Notes: generated from the sequence alone by a model not told the origin. A stretch of DNA of 35,577 nt from an uncultured Bacilli bacterium (GCA_934085595.1 CAKOHK010000010.1:1-35577), one strand, 5' to 3'. Positions 7,565 through 16,291 are shown, numbered from the stretch's first letter. Translations and numbers: made by a program.

Positions 7565-7587
7565 TAAAAAGGGCTATTTCTAGTCCT
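7565..7587 (-). terminator. Terminator of the prepilin gene
   Basis: AGG-CTA / TAG-CCT imperfect stem with one mismatch, followed by TTTTT on the minus strand. It overlaps the stop codon. Confidence 0.6.
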
Positions 7588-8059
7588 ATTTATAATCACA
7601 TTGAGTTTTTCCTTCGCATAAATCTTTCATTGCATTTGTATTACTTTTATATGTATTTGCGATTGAACTATATTCTGTTGGAGCTCCAGTTTTTGATTTA
7701 ACATCTTCTGATTTTAAGTCTGCTATTTTAACATTTGATTCTTTTAAACAATTATCAGGGCTACATACAGTTACACTTGTAAACTTTCCTGACATATCCA
7801 TTGCTATAGTATAATAGAACTTTGAAGCATCACCATCTAGTTTAAAATCTCCTGTATTGTATGTTTTTGCAACTCCACCGTCAAGTAACCACTTTTCTTG
7901 TGCTTGTTTCATTATAGTTTGTACTTCTGTAACAAATATACTTGATTTAGATTCCTTAAACATATCAACAAAGTTAGGTACTAGCATTACAACTAAAATA
8001 GCAAGAATAGCTATAACTGCTAATAACTCAACTAAAGTAAATCCATTTTTCTTTTTCAT
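7586..8059 (-). CDS. Type IV prepilin-like protein
   Basis: 157 residues. KKKNG-FTLVELLAVIAILAIL is a class III prepilin signal: cleavage after Gly5, Phe at +1, Glu at +5 and a long hydrophobic helix (residues 6-27). The globular part is a small pseudopilin with two Cys pairs near the C-terminus (VCSPDNC and LCEGKTQC), typical of Firmicute ComGC-like or surface pilins. The peptidase and assembly ATPase are not in the window. GGAG ribosome site present. A second prepilin lies at 25718. Whether it builds a pilus or acts in DNA uptake or secretion cannot be told. Confidence 0.9.
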   Translation of the reverse strand: MKKKNGFTLVELLAVIAILAILVVMLVPNFVDMFKESKSSIFVTEVQTIMKQAQEKWLLDGGVAKTYNTGDFKLDGDASKFYYTIAMDMSGKFTSVTVCSPDNCLKESNVKIADLKSEDVKSKTGAPTEYSSIANTYKSNTNAMKDLCEGKTQCDYK

Positions 8060-8147
8060 AATATAAAATCTCCTATCGTCTTTATCTTTAACTTACAAAA
8101 TTATTATATCACTTAATTTTCATATAAGTCAATATCTTTTGTTATTT

Positions 8148-8171
8148 AAAAGCCACCTTTTTTAGTGGCTT
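8148..8171 (-). terminator. Terminator of the 616-aa surface protein gene
   Basis: Stem AGCCAC / GTGGCT followed on the minus strand by TTTTAAAT, just after the stop. Confidence 0.75.
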
Positions 8172-8177
8172 ATTATT

Positions 8178-10028
8178 TTATAAATTATTTCTTTTCTTAA
8201 ATGTTTTAAATGCTAGAGTGAATATAGTTAAACTTGCTATTAATATCATTACAACTGCTTGTATATTATCTAGTGTTTGTGGGTTTGTTATTTCTGTTTC
8301 AGTATTAGCATTATTATTAACATTTAAGAATGTTAGTTCAAACTCTGAGAAGCTTGTTGTTTCGATTTCTACATATTTATTATTATTTTCTGTTTTAATT
8401 TCATATGTTTTTTCATCTATTAATTTACCATCTGATATATGTTTTACTTTAGCGTGTGTTTCTGTAATTGTATTAGGAATTGCTAGTTTAAACTTAATAG
8501 TTCCACTAATATTATCATTTGATACAATTCCTTGATTATTATCATCTACATAGTATGATACTTTTACATCATAAGTCATTGTTTTCTTTTCTTCATTATA
8601 TGACTTTAATGCTTTATCTAATTTAACTTCAACTACTGATGTTTCAGTAACTCCTTTTATATTTTCAAAATTAATACTTTCGATTAATCCTGTAGTTCCT
8701 GATACAGTGTTTTTATTTAATTCTTCTATTATAGTATTTGGTATTTCTGTATCATATTTAGTTTCGCTTGATACTAGAATTACATTTCCTTCTTTATCTT
8801 CTACTGCAAGAGTTGTTACATCAATATTTACTTCGAATAGTGGCATTACGAATGTATTTTCATTTAATGCTACTTCTACTTTTGAGTCTTCTTTATTTGT
8901 TACGATTATATTTTTTACATATGTATTTTCTTTAGGATTTACTACTACTTTAACTTTATCGTTAACGCTTGCATATTCTACTTCTTTATCATTTACATAT
9001 GTTTTTGTATTTGCATCTTTATTTATTTTAAATAATACGTCTTTATCTTCTGCTAATTCTATTTCATCTTGTAGTTTAGTACCTTCTATTTTAATGCTTT
9101 TTACATTGTTTACTGTACTTCCATTTTTAGTTACTTGATATGTGTATAAACTTCTTCCTTTTTCACTTTTTAATGTTCCACCATTTATTGTGATATCTAT
9201 GTTTCCTGCATATTCTGGATTTGATTCAACTCCTATGGCTGAACCTGTTTGATCTATTCCGTTTCCATTATATACGCCGTTTTTCTTTTCACCTGTAGCG
9301 TTAACTACTGCATTGTTTATTACAAACTTTCCTGCTTTAGCACTAATTCCTTCTTCTGCATTAATGTTTGCTTCATCGATATTCCATACTCCATATCCTG
9401 CACTATAAATACCACTACCCTCTGCTTTTATAACTGCTGTTTTTGATATATTAATTACAGCTGCATTTTCAATATTTTTATTTCTTCCATTAATATATAT
9501 TCCAGAACCTCTTTCAGTAGCATCTGCTTTTCCGATAAGTGTTCCGTTTACGTTGATAACAACTCCGTAACTAAAACTATTAAATATTTTGTCATCATTT
9601 ACTGTTACAAATGTTCCATAGTATCCTTCAAGTGTAACATTTTCTCCTACTGTTAAAACTGAATAATCTTTTGCTGTTTTATCAGTAGAACCTCTAAGAG
9701 CTATAGTAGAAGTATATGGACTACTTTCTTTCATAGTTCCTTTTCCAGTTAAATCTAACTTTCCACCATTAATTTCAATTCTTTTTCCTGCTTCAAAAGT
9801 AATAGTGTGTCCGTTTAAATCTATAGATAATTTTTGATTATTATTAATTATTATTTTTTCTTTTACTGTGAAATCGTCTGTTATCTTTATAGATTTTCCT
9901 TCCAATATATTAGTTTTGAAATCATCTGCATTATTAACTTCTACTGTTTCTAATGCGTATACTTTTGTGAATAGAGCACTAACTAAAAGTATTAAAATTG
10001 TTAATGCTATTGTTTTTATGTACTTCAT
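8178..10028 (-). CDS. Wall-associated beta-helix-like surface protein
   Basis: 616 residues. Signal peptide at residues 1-25 (hydrophobic run ending KVYA). Residues about 30-320 contain short repeats of the pattern hydrophobic-x-hydrophobic-N-G (INGGKLDLTG, GSGIYSAGYGVW, INGGTLKSE), as in right-handed beta-helices. Residues about 340-570 are beta-rich domains ending SFSEFELTF. The C-terminus has NPQT, a hydrophobic segment and KTFKKRNN, an atypical sortase sorting signal (NPQT recalls sortase B motifs). RBS AAGGAG. It lies after prsA behind a terminator. Likely an adhesin or carbohydrate-binding surface protein; the ligand is unknown. Confidence 0.85.
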   Translation of the reverse strand: MKYIKTIALTILILLVSALFTKVYALETVEVNNADDFKTNILEGKSIKITDDFTVKEKIIINNNQKLSIDLNGHTITFEAGKRIEINGGKLDLTGKGTMKESSPYTSTIALRGSTDKTAKDYSVLTVGENVTLEGYYGTFVTVNDDKIFNSFSYGVVINVNGTLIGKADATERGSGIYINGRNKNIENAAVINISKTAVIKAEGSGIYSAGYGVWNIDEANINAEEGISAKAGKFVINNAVVNATGEKKNGVYNGNGIDQTGSAIGVESNPEYAGNIDITINGGTLKSEKGRSLYTYQVTKNGSTVNNVKSIKIEGTKLQDEIELAEDKDVLFKINKDANTKTYVNDKEVEYASVNDKVKVVVNPKENTYVKNIIVTNKEDSKVEVALNENTFVMPLFEVNIDVTTLAVEDKEGNVILVSSETKYDTEIPNTIIEELNKNTVSGTTGLIESINFENIKGVTETSVVEVKLDKALKSYNEEKKTMTYDVKVSYYVDDNNQGIVSNDNISGTIKFKLAIPNTITETHAKVKHISDGKLIDEKTYEIKTENNNKYVEIETTSFSEFELTFLNVNNNANTETEITNPQTLDNIQAVVMILIASLTIFTLAFKTFKKRNNL

Positions 10029-10060
10029 ATGTTTCTCCTTCTATTTTAAGGGTAACATAC

Positions 10061-10101
10061 AAAAAGAAGTAAATCAGCATTTACACGATTTTTACTTCTT
10101 T
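10061..10101 (-). terminator. Terminator of prsA
   Basis: AAAGAAGTAAA / TTTACTTCTTT stem with a T-run on the minus strand, between prsA and the next gene. Confidence 0.85.
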
Positions 10102-10127
10102 ATTTACGTTTTATTTTACACTTTTAA

Positions 10128-11060
10128 TTATTTGTTTACAACATCATTATATATTTTTTCTAAATCGCCATCAACAAACTTCATATTATTTTTTTCTCTT
10201 AATGCGATAAGTGCTTTAGCATAGAATGTATCTTCGTTTGCTATTTGTTTTGCGATAGTTTCAGTTATTGAAGTTTTAACTTCATCTGTTAATTCTTTTT
10301 TCTCATCTTGTGCTTCTTTGTAAATGATATGGTATCCATAACTTGATTTTACTGGAGAAGCCGTATATTTACCTACTTCTAATTCTTTTGCTGCATCTAT
10401 AACTGCATCATCATAGTCTCCATCATTTACTTTTCCAAGACTTCCTTTATTATCTTTAGTTGCGTCATCTTCGCTGTATTCTTTAACTAAATCTTCAAAC
10501 TTACTTCCGTTATTTAATTTTTCAATTACTTCTTTTGCTTTATTATAAGCATCTGTATCTTTATCACCATTAACTGTAATTAATATATGACTAAGTGTCA
10601 TATCTCCTACATATTCATCTTTGTAGTAATCATTAATTTGAGTTTCAGTTACAGTTTCTTTAGCATAATCACTAATCCATAGTGTTCTTTTATATTGAAG
10701 TGCTATATAATCTTTAAATGCTGATTTACTTGCTACTCCATAGTAATATTTTACATATGTATCAAAATCAATATTGTATTTACTTGCAGCATCTTCAGCT
10801 GATTTAACTGCGTTATTTACATATTTTGTTTCATCTGTACTAGTTTCATATTTTTTATTTAATAAATATGAATCTATCATATTAACTATTTGATCACTTG
10901 CGTAAGTAGATTTTAATTTATCATATAAATCTTGTGCTGTGATTCCTCCATCTTCAAATGTTATAATAGCATTTTTGCCATCATCTAATTTTACACTACC
11001 GCATCCACATAACATAAAACATAATGTTATAGTGCATAATACTTTAAAAATATTTTTCAT
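10128..11060 (-). CDS. prsA: Foldase lipoprotein PrsA (parvulin-type peptidyl-prolyl isomerase)
   Basis: 310 residues. Lipoprotein signal at residues 1-20 with lipobox LCGC (lipidated Cys20). An N-terminal SurA-like helical part follows, then a parvulin domain (about 150-250) with LSHILI, KFEDLVKEYSED, GSLG and SSYGYHIIYK, then a helical tail. PrsA acts outside the membrane and helps exported proteins fold, which suits a neighbourhood rich in secreted proteins. Promoter at 11079-11107. Confidence 0.95.
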   Translation of the reverse strand: MKNIFKVLCTITLCFMLCGCGSVKLDDGKNAIITFEDGGITAQDLYDKLKSTYASDQIVNMIDSYLLNKKYETSTDETKYVNNAVKSAEDAASKYNIDFDTYVKYYYGVASKSAFKDYIALQYKRTLWISDYAKETVTETQINDYYKDEYVGDMTLSHILITVNGDKDTDAYNKAKEVIEKLNNGSKFEDLVKEYSEDDATKDNKGSLGKVNDGDYDDAVIDAAKELEVGKYTASPVKSSYGYHIIYKEAQDEKKELTDEVKTSITETIAKQIANEDTFYAKALIALREKNNMKFVDGDLEKIYNDVVNK

Positions 11061-11078
11061 TTTCCACCTCTATTAATT

Positions 11079-11107
11079 ATTATAATAAAGTATTTAAAAT
11101 AATACAA
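11079..11107 (-). promoter_or_regulatory. prsA promoter
   Basis: TTGTAT (11102-11107), 17 nt, TATAAT (11079-11084) on the minus strand, about 19 nt before the ATG. The ribosome site is AGAGGTGG. Confidence 0.7.
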
Positions 11108-11139
11108 GTGAAAAGTCATACACAAAAAACATTAAATCA

Positions 11140-11148
11140 CATACTATA
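11140..11148 (+). promoter_or_regulatory. Mother-cell sigma-like -10 element
   Basis: CATACTATA matches the SigK -10 pattern CATAnnnTA exactly and the SigE pattern CATACAnT at 7 of 8. A CACA about 15 nt upstream could be the SigK -35 (mACm, usually 16-17 nt). It sits about 30 nt before the first YjcZ-like gene, whose relatives are mother-cell genes. Confidence 0.45.
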
Positions 11149-11180
11149 AGAGTGTAAAGATAAAAAAGGAGGAATGTTTT

Positions 11181-11288
11181 ATGAACACAAATTGTGGCTC
11201 TTGCTGTAATAATCGTGGTATCTCTGGAGCAGCTTTTGCCTTAGTATTATTTATTCTATTAGTAATCATACTAGGGGCTTTTATTTAA
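11181..11288 (+). CDS. YjcZ-like small sporulation protein
   Basis: 35 residues: MNTNCGSCCNNRG, then a hydrophobic run (about residues 17-35) ending LGAFI. AAAAAAGGAGG is 9 nt upstream. The Cys/Gly-rich head followed by one hydrophobic helix with F-A-L-V-x-F-I-L-L is the YjcZ/SscA pattern of small proteins made late in sporulation and linked to spore coat assembly. The family link is by pattern only. Co-transcribed with the next peptide, 22 nt away. Confidence 0.7.
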   Translation: MNTNCGSCCNNRGISGAAFALVLFILLVIILGAFI

Positions 11289-11310
11289 AATGATTTAAGG
11301 AGGTGCACGT

Positions 11311-11412
11311 ATGTTAGGATGCGGCTGTAATGCTGGAAATACTTTCTTTATAATATTAATTTTATTCATCCTTCTTGCTATTATATTTGGTACGGCTGGA
11401 TTTGGATGGTAA
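11311..11412 (+). CDS. YjcZ-like small sporulation protein
   Basis: 33 residues: MLGCGCNAGN followed by a hydrophobic helix and the end GTAGFGW. AAGGAGG precedes the start. It shares the Cys/Gly head, F-I-L-x-hydrophobic core and short tail of the peptide before it, so the pair probably arose by duplication. A terminator follows. Confidence 0.7.
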   Translation: MLGCGCNAGNTFFIILILFILLAIIFGTAGFGW

Positions 11413-11426
11413 AATACTTCATGAAA

Positions 11427-11460
11427 AAACTAGTTAATTAAACGTTAACTAGTTTTAGTT
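11427..11460 (+). terminator. Terminator of the YjcZ-like pair
   Basis: Perfect 12-bp stem AAAACTAGTTAA / TTAACTAGTTTT with a 6-nt loop, then TTTTAGTTTG on the plus strand. Confidence 0.85.
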
Positions 11461-11518
11461 TGTGCAAGCTTATAATCTACTACACTAAAATATGATTTAT
11501 TGTATAACTAAAGTAATT

Positions 11519-11591
11519 TTTACACAATAAAACGCATTTTACTGTGAAAATATGCTGCTTTTTTACTACTTTTCACATTCCATTGTGTAAA
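11519..11591. repeat. Nested inverted repeat (two stacked stems)
   Basis: Outer arms TTTACACAAT (11519-11528) and ATTGTGTAAA (11582-11591), inner arms TGTGAAAA (11543-11550) and TTTTCACA (11570-11577), all perfect. The 174-nt gap between the YjcZ-like pair and the convergent gene holds this, a terminator and no reading frame. It could be a structured RNA, a protein-binding site or a degenerate mobile repeat. Confidence 0.6.
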
Positions 11592-11601
11592 CTTTGTATT
11601 T

Positions 11602-11632
11602 AATTAAAAATGCACTTTATTTTTAGTGCATC
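11602..11632 (-). terminator. Terminator of the rimP-to-182-aa-protein operon
   Basis: ATGCACT / AGTGCAT stem with an 8-nt loop and a T-run on the minus strand, just past the last gene. Confidence 0.75.
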
Positions 11633-11633
11633 T

Positions 11634-12182
11634 TTAATTTATTTCAAACAATCTTATATAATGTTCTATTTCCATTTGCATACCTTCTAAATATTCATAA
11701 TAGTTATTTATAGGGTAATATACATTCATTACATAGAAATTCGTGTTGTTTGTAAATACATATTCATATACTTTATATTCATTATTATATGAATTATCAT
11801 ATTCTTTAAAATAGAAATTATCTTCTTTTTTATAATTAGATAAATCTATAGTATCTGATTTTTTAACTGTAAAATATGCTTTTCCTTCTGAATTATAAAA
11901 GTCAGTATTATCTTTATTTGTTACAGTAAATAATTTATTGTTATAAACTATAGTATAGCCAAGAGGACTTTTATATTTGATTACTTTTATTTTATCATAT
12001 AGTCCTTCTTTTATAACAAGCATATCATATTCGTTATTTTCTTCGCATGTTTTATTACAGTTACAGTCTTTGCTTGAATGCTTTAAAGTATAGTCTTTAA
12101 TATAATCTGTATACTCTCTAAGTCCAAATGCTACTATTATTAATGCAAGTAATGCGGCTATTACTTTATATAGTTTTTTCAT
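11634..12182 (-). CDS. Membrane-anchored protein of unknown function
   Basis: 182 residues. One N-terminal hydrophobic segment (about residues 6-22), then a Cys-rich patch DCNCNKTC (about 39-46), then a beta-rich extracellular part rich in Y and N. Its ATG overlaps the rbfA stop (TAATG), so it is the last gene of the nusA operon and probably translationally coupled. No family recognised. The place at the end of a ribosome-assembly operon is probably just positional. Confidence 0.8.
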   Translation of the reverse strand: MKKLYKVIAALLALIIVAFGLREYTDYIKDYTLKHSSKDCNCNKTCEENNEYDMLVIKEGLYDKIKVIKYKSPLGYTIVYNNKLFTVTNKDNTDFYNSEGKAYFTVKKSDTIDLSNYKKEDNFYFKEYDNSYNNEYKVYEYVFTNNTNFYVMNVYYPINNYYEYLEGMQMEIEHYIRLFEIN

Positions 12183-12523
12183 TAATTCTCCTTTTTATTT
12201 ATTTCTTCAATTATTTTTTCTATTTTCATTCCGTATTCTATAGATTCATCAAATATAAATCTTAGTTCAGGGGTATGTCTTACATTAAGTCTGCTTGCTA
12301 GTAATGTTCTAAAGTAACCTCTAGCATTGTTTAAGTCTTTTTCTACTTTTTTCTTGTCTTCATCTAGTGTTGTAAAGTATACTTTTGCAAAACTTAAATC
12401 GTTTGTGACTTCGCAGTCAGTTATAGTAACGTTTTTGAAGTCTTTGTCTTTTGCTTCGGTAAGTAATATGTCAGCTAGATACTTTTGCATATCACTTCCT
12501 ACTCTTTCACCTTTTAAGTTCAT
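12182..12523 (-). CDS. rbfA: Ribosome-binding factor A
   Basis: About 113 residues from MNLKGERVGS; a longer start at 12553 is rejected because the ATG at 12523 forms a TAATG overlap with infB and has AGGAAG upstream. KH-like fold of RbfA: R-V-G-x-x-x-Q motif, ILLTEAKD, VTNDLSFAKVYFTTL, RGYFRTLLASRLNVRHTPEL and FDESIEYG. It acts in late maturation of the 30S subunit. Confidence 0.95.
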   Translation of the reverse strand: MNLKGERVGSDMQKYLADILLTEAKDKDFKNVTITDCEVTNDLSFAKVYFTTLDEDKKKVEKDLNNARGYFRTLLASRLNVRHTPELRFIFDESIEYGMKIEKIIEEINKKEN

Positions 12524-14634
12524 TATTTTTTCACTTCCTTCATTTCGTAACAAACAATTATGTCTTTTTCTTTGATGTCTGGGAAGTTTTCTATTGTAAT
12601 ACCACAGTCATATCCTGATTTTACTTCTTTTACAGAATCTTTTTCTCTTTGAAGAGATGCTATTTTAGATGTTGTTACTATGACTCCATCTCTTATAACT
12701 CTTGCTAGAGATGCATTTTTTATAATACCACTTGTTACATGGCTTCCTGCGATATTTCCGACTTTTGAGAAGTGGAATATTTGTCTTACTTCTGCTTCTC
12801 CTAGTGTTACTTCTTCATATTCTGGATCAAGCATACCTTTCATGGCCGCTTCCATTTCTTCAACTGCTTTATATATTATGTCATATAATCTTATATCTAC
12901 ATTATAATTTTTAGCAGTTTCTTTAACGCTTGATGATGGAACTACATTGAATCCTATTATGATTGCGTTACTTGCATTTGCTAGGACTACATCACTTTCA
13001 GTTATTGCTCCAACGCCACTTCTTATAACATTGATTTTAACGCCTTCAACATCTATTTTTAATAAAGCATTCTTAACTGCTTCTTCGCTTCCTTTAACAT
13101 CTGTTTTAAGAACTACGTTTATTTCTTTTCTTCCTTCTTGTATTTGTGCGAATAAATCATCAAGACTTACTGCTTTTTTAGCAAACTTTTTATTTCTTGC
13201 ATTTTCTTTTCTCTTAAGTGCTACACTTCTTGCTTCTTTTTCGTTTTCAAAAGCCATGAACTTATCACCTGCTACTGGAACTTCATCAATTCCAGTTACT
13301 TCAACTGGTTTACTTGGCTCTGCTGATAGTATTTCTTTTCCTGTATCATCTGTTAAAGTTCTAACTTTTCCAAAACTTGTTCCGATTACTAGTGGGTCTC
13401 CAAGTCTTAAAGTACCATTTTGTATTAGTAGTGTCGCTATTGGTCCTTTGTTTTTATCAAGTCTAGCTTCAATTACACTTCCAAGAGCGTATCTATTCGG
13501 ATTTGCTTTTAATTCAAGTACTTCACTTAACGCATTAATATTATCAAGAAGTAAATCTACTCCTTCTCCTGTGTGAGCACTTATTTTTACAAAGATTGTA
13601 TCTCCACCCCATTCTTCTGGAGTTAATCCAAACTCACTCATTTCACTCATTATTTTATCTATATTGATATTTGGTTTATCTATTTTATTAATAGCAACTA
13701 TTATTGGTACATTTGCTGCTTTTGCGTGGTCTATTGCTTCTTTAGTTTGTGGCATTACTCCATCATCAGCAGCTACTATTATGATAACTATATCTGTTAC
13801 ACTTGCTCCTCTTGCTCTCATTTCAGTAAATGCAGCATGTCCTGGAGTATCTATAAATGTAATTTTTCTTCCATCTTTTTCTACTTGATATGCACCTATT
13901 GCTTGTGTAATACCACCTGCTTCACCACTTGCTACATGTGTATTTCTTATGTAATCAAGTAATGTTGTTTTACCATGGTCAACGTGTCCCATAATAGTTA
14001 CAACAGCAGGTCTTAAGACTAAATCTTCTTCATTATCATTTACAACATATTCTTCAAAATTACTAATATCTGTACTTTCTTCTCTAACTAACTCTTTATT
14101 ATATTCAAGAGCTACAACACTAGCATCTTCAAACGCTATTGCTTGATTAGATGAAATCATAAGTCCCATACTAATTAATTTCTTAACAAGTTCACTTGGT
14201 GTAACTCCTATTTCAGCAGCTAAACTTGATACACTCATATTTTCTTTATATAAAACTACATTTGATTCTATATTTTCTTTATTACTTTGTAATTTTTCTT
14301 TATGCTTGTATGCATTCTTTTTATCTTTTAAGAAATCTTTATTATCAGGTTTTGAATCTTTCTTCTTAAACTTAACTTTATTTTCTTTTGGTTCATCTAA
14401 ATTAATATTATATCTTGAAGCTGCCTCTTCTGCTCTATCTTCCATTTCGTATTTATTAATTAACTCTTCATTAATATTTTCTTCTTCATTAGTTAAAGAG
14501 TTATCTAATAATATAATACATTCATCATCTAGTATGTCCTCTTCACTTTTATAGTTAAATCCTAGTTCTTTTAGTTTTTTAATGATTTTATTTACACTTA
14601 GTCCTGTATCTAATGAATAATCTTTTATACTCAT
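12523..14634 (-). CDS. infB: Translation initiation factor IF-2
   Basis: About 703 residues. The start is the ATG at 14634 (GGAG 8 nt upstream); the GTG at 14640 is too close to that site. Order: short IF2_N-like helix (1-45), charged linker, second IF2_N domain (about 134-178), G domain with GHVDHGKTT (about 216-224), AGGITQAIGAY, DTPGHAAF and NKID, then beta-barrels and the C-terminal fMet-tRNA-binding domain. It brings initiator tRNA to the ribosome as a GTPase. The N-terminal region is short, as in other compact Firmicutes. Confidence 0.97.
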   Translation of the reverse strand: MSIKDYSLDTGLSVNKIIKKLKELGFNYKSEEDILDDECIILLDNSLTNEEENINEELINKYEMEDRAEEAASRYNINLDEPKENKVKFKKKDSKPDNKDFLKDKKNAYKHKEKLQSNKENIESNVVLYKENMSVSSLAAEIGVTPSELVKKLISMGLMISSNQAIAFEDASVVALEYNKELVREESTDISNFEEYVVNDNEEDLVLRPAVVTIMGHVDHGKTTLLDYIRNTHVASGEAGGITQAIGAYQVEKDGRKITFIDTPGHAAFTEMRARGASVTDIVIIIVAADDGVMPQTKEAIDHAKAANVPIIVAINKIDKPNINIDKIMSEMSEFGLTPEEWGGDTIFVKISAHTGEGVDLLLDNINALSEVLELKANPNRYALGSVIEARLDKNKGPIATLLIQNGTLRLGDPLVIGTSFGKVRTLTDDTGKEILSAEPSKPVEVTGIDEVPVAGDKFMAFENEKEARSVALKRKENARNKKFAKKAVSLDDLFAQIQEGRKEINVVLKTDVKGSEEAVKNALLKIDVEGVKINVIRSGVGAITESDVVLANASNAIIIGFNVVPSSSVKETAKNYNVDIRLYDIIYKAVEEMEAAMKGMLDPEYEEVTLGEAEVRQIFHFSKVGNIAGSHVTSGIIKNASLARVIRDGVIVTTSKIASLQREKDSVKEVKSGYDCGITIENFPDIKEKDIIVCYEMKEVKK

Positions 14635-14670
14635 AAACACTTCTCCTTTCTTAATTTTATAATATTTAAT

Positions 14671-14928
14671 TTATATTCTCTTTTTTAACTCCTCGTATAT
14701 TTCATCCTTTATTTCTGTTTCTAAGTGACGTTCTAATACTTTAGTTTTTTGAGCTTTTTCTATTACGCTTAAATCTTTTTTTAGGTATGCTCCTCTTCCA
14801 TTTGCTTTGTTTGTATCATCTACAAAAACATGTCCAAGGTTATCTTTTACTACCCTTAATAAGTCTCTTTTATCGCATTTTTCATGTGTTACTACGCATG
14901 TTCTTAAAGGTATTTTTTTAGCTTTCAT
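14671..14928 (-). CDS. ylxR: YlxR family protein (RnpM)
   Basis: 85 residues with the YlxR signature: KIPLRTCVVTHE near the start, KRDLLRVVKD, and GRGAYLKKD. In Bacillus subtilis the protein binds RNase P RNA and modulates it. It lies between nusA and infB as usual. The ylxQ (L7Ae-like) gene that often follows is missing: only about 36 nt separate ylxR from infB. Confidence 0.93.
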   Translation of the reverse strand: MKAKKIPLRTCVVTHEKCDKRDLLRVVKDNLGHVFVDDTNKANGRGAYLKKDLSVIEKAQKTKVLERHLETEIKDEIYEELKKRI

Positions 14929-14937
14929 TTTGCCTCC

Positions 14938-16050
14938 TTATTTGTTTATTTCAGCATTGATGTCAGCTAATGTTTTAATATTTATTGTATATTTTGTAAG
15001 TTTGCTAGCTAGTTTAATATTTATACCTTTCTTTCCTATTGCTAGGCTTAAGTTTTCATCATCAGCTATTACTAATGCTTCTTTTTTCTTTTCGTCAGTT
15101 ATACTTACGTTTAGATTTTTAGCTGGGCTTAATGCATTTGCGATATATTCTTCCATATCTGTACTATATGCTACTAAATCTATTTTTTCTCCTCCAAGTT
15201 CACTTATGATGTTTGCAATTCTTCTTCCTTTTTCTCCTATACAGCTTCCGATTGGATCTACATTTGGATTAGTTGATGCTACTGCTACTTTACTACGTAC
15301 TCCTGCTTCACGAGCAACTCCTCTTAATTCTAGTGTTCCATCAGCAAACTCTGGTATTTCATGTTCAAATAATCTTTTGATAAATCCATAGTGTTTTCTT
15401 GATAATAGAATTAGAGGTCCTTTAGTAGTTGTTTCTATTTTAGTAATATATACTTTGATAGAAGAACCCATTGTAAGTTTTTCTCCTGGTATTAGTTCTG
15501 TTCTTGGAAGTATTCCTCTTGCTTTTCCTAAATCTACATAGTAGTTTTTTGCATCTTCCATAGCAAGGAATCCTACCATTAACTCTCCTTCTGTGTCAGC
15601 AAAGTCACTCATTATTTTATTTTTCTCTGCTTCTCTTATTTTTTGAAGTACAACTTGTTTTGCAACACTTATTGCTACTCTTCCAAAATCTTTAGGTGTT
15701 ACTTCTTCTAATATTTCATCTCCAACTACATAGTCAGGATTTAATTTTCTTGCTTCAGATAATGTGATTTCATTTAGATAGTCGTGCTCTATAACATTTC
15801 CATCAGCATCAATATCTTCTTCTGCATCTTCATCATAATCATCTACTATTGTTGTGACTTTGAATATTTTGATTTCTCCTGTTTTTTCATCGATTAGAAC
15901 ACGGCTATTGTAGTCTGCTTTTTCATTTTTCTTAAAAGCAGTACTAAGTCCTTGTTTCATTCCTTCGATTATTTCTTCTTTGCTTATACCTTTGTCTTCT
16001 GAAACAAAGTTTAATGCTTTTATAAACTCTCTGTTTTCTTTGTTACTCAT
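14938..16050 (-). CDS. nusA: Transcription elongation/termination factor NusA
   Basis: 370 residues. N-terminal polymerase-binding domain (1-130), S1 domain (about 135-200, RGILPRTELIPGE, then KVYITKIETT), KH1 (REAGVRSKVAVAS, then PIGSCIGEKGRRI) and KH2 (LAIGKKGINIKLASKLT). There is no acidic C-terminal extension, as is usual for Firmicutes. It overlaps rimP by 8 nt. NusA stimulates pausing and intrinsic termination; the hairpin before rimP suggests autoregulation. Confidence 0.97.
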   Translation of the reverse strand: MSNKENREFIKALNFVSEDKGISKEEIIEGMKQGLSTAFKKNEKADYNSRVLIDEKTGEIKIFKVTTIVDDYDEDAEEDIDADGNVIEHDYLNEITLSEARKLNPDYVVGDEILEEVTPKDFGRVAISVAKQVVLQKIREAEKNKIMSDFADTEGELMVGFLAMEDAKNYYVDLGKARGILPRTELIPGEKLTMGSSIKVYITKIETTTKGPLILLSRKHYGFIKRLFEHEIPEFADGTLELRGVAREAGVRSKVAVASTNPNVDPIGSCIGEKGRRIANIISELGGEKIDLVAYSTDMEEYIANALSPAKNLNVSITDEKKKEALVIADDENLSLAIGKKGINIKLASKLTKYTINIKTLADINAEINK

Positions 16051-16291
16051 TTTCTACTCCCTTACTTCCTACATCTAAAATATAGTTTTCTATATCTAAG
16101 TCTAAACTATCTATGATAGGACTTACTATTTTTGTCGCTTTTACACATAAATCACTATCTACACCATTTTCACTGTCTATTGTTACGAATAGTGTATCTT
16201 CTCCGTCTTCTTTACCAAATCTTACTCCTAGTAAAGTGATATTTTCTTTTAATAATTCTTCTTTAATAGCATTTGCTATCTTTTCTTCCAT
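16043..16291 (-). CDS. rimP: Ribosome maturation factor RimP, N-terminal domain only
   Basis: 82 residues against about 150 for the family. The N-terminal domain is present: helix, then LLGVRFGKEDGEDTLFVTID, GVDSDLCVKATKIVSPIIDS and YILDVGSKG (the YxLEVSSPG element). The chain stops just after that motif, and nusA starts 8 nt inside, so the C-terminal SH3-like domain is absent. There is no room for a frameshifted remainder. RimP helps assemble the 30S head. The RBS is AAAGGGATG. Confidence 0.85.
   Translation of the reverse strand: MEEKIANAIKEELLKENITLLGVRFGKEDGEDTLFVTIDSENGVDSDLCVKATKIVSPIIDSLDLDIENYILDVGSKGVENE

Noticed and set aside
7586..8059. A ComG competence operon
   Set aside because: Only a single prepilin is present, with no ATPase, membrane platform or other pseudopilin next to it.
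12947..13576. Long plus-strand frame opposite infB
   Set aside because: Shadow of a strongly conserved gene; the AT-rich third positions of the minus strand keep this frame free of stops.
14807..15391. 194-codon plus-strand frame opposite ylxR and nusA
   Set aside because: Antisense to two conserved genes, no ribosome site, low-complexity hydrophobic translation.
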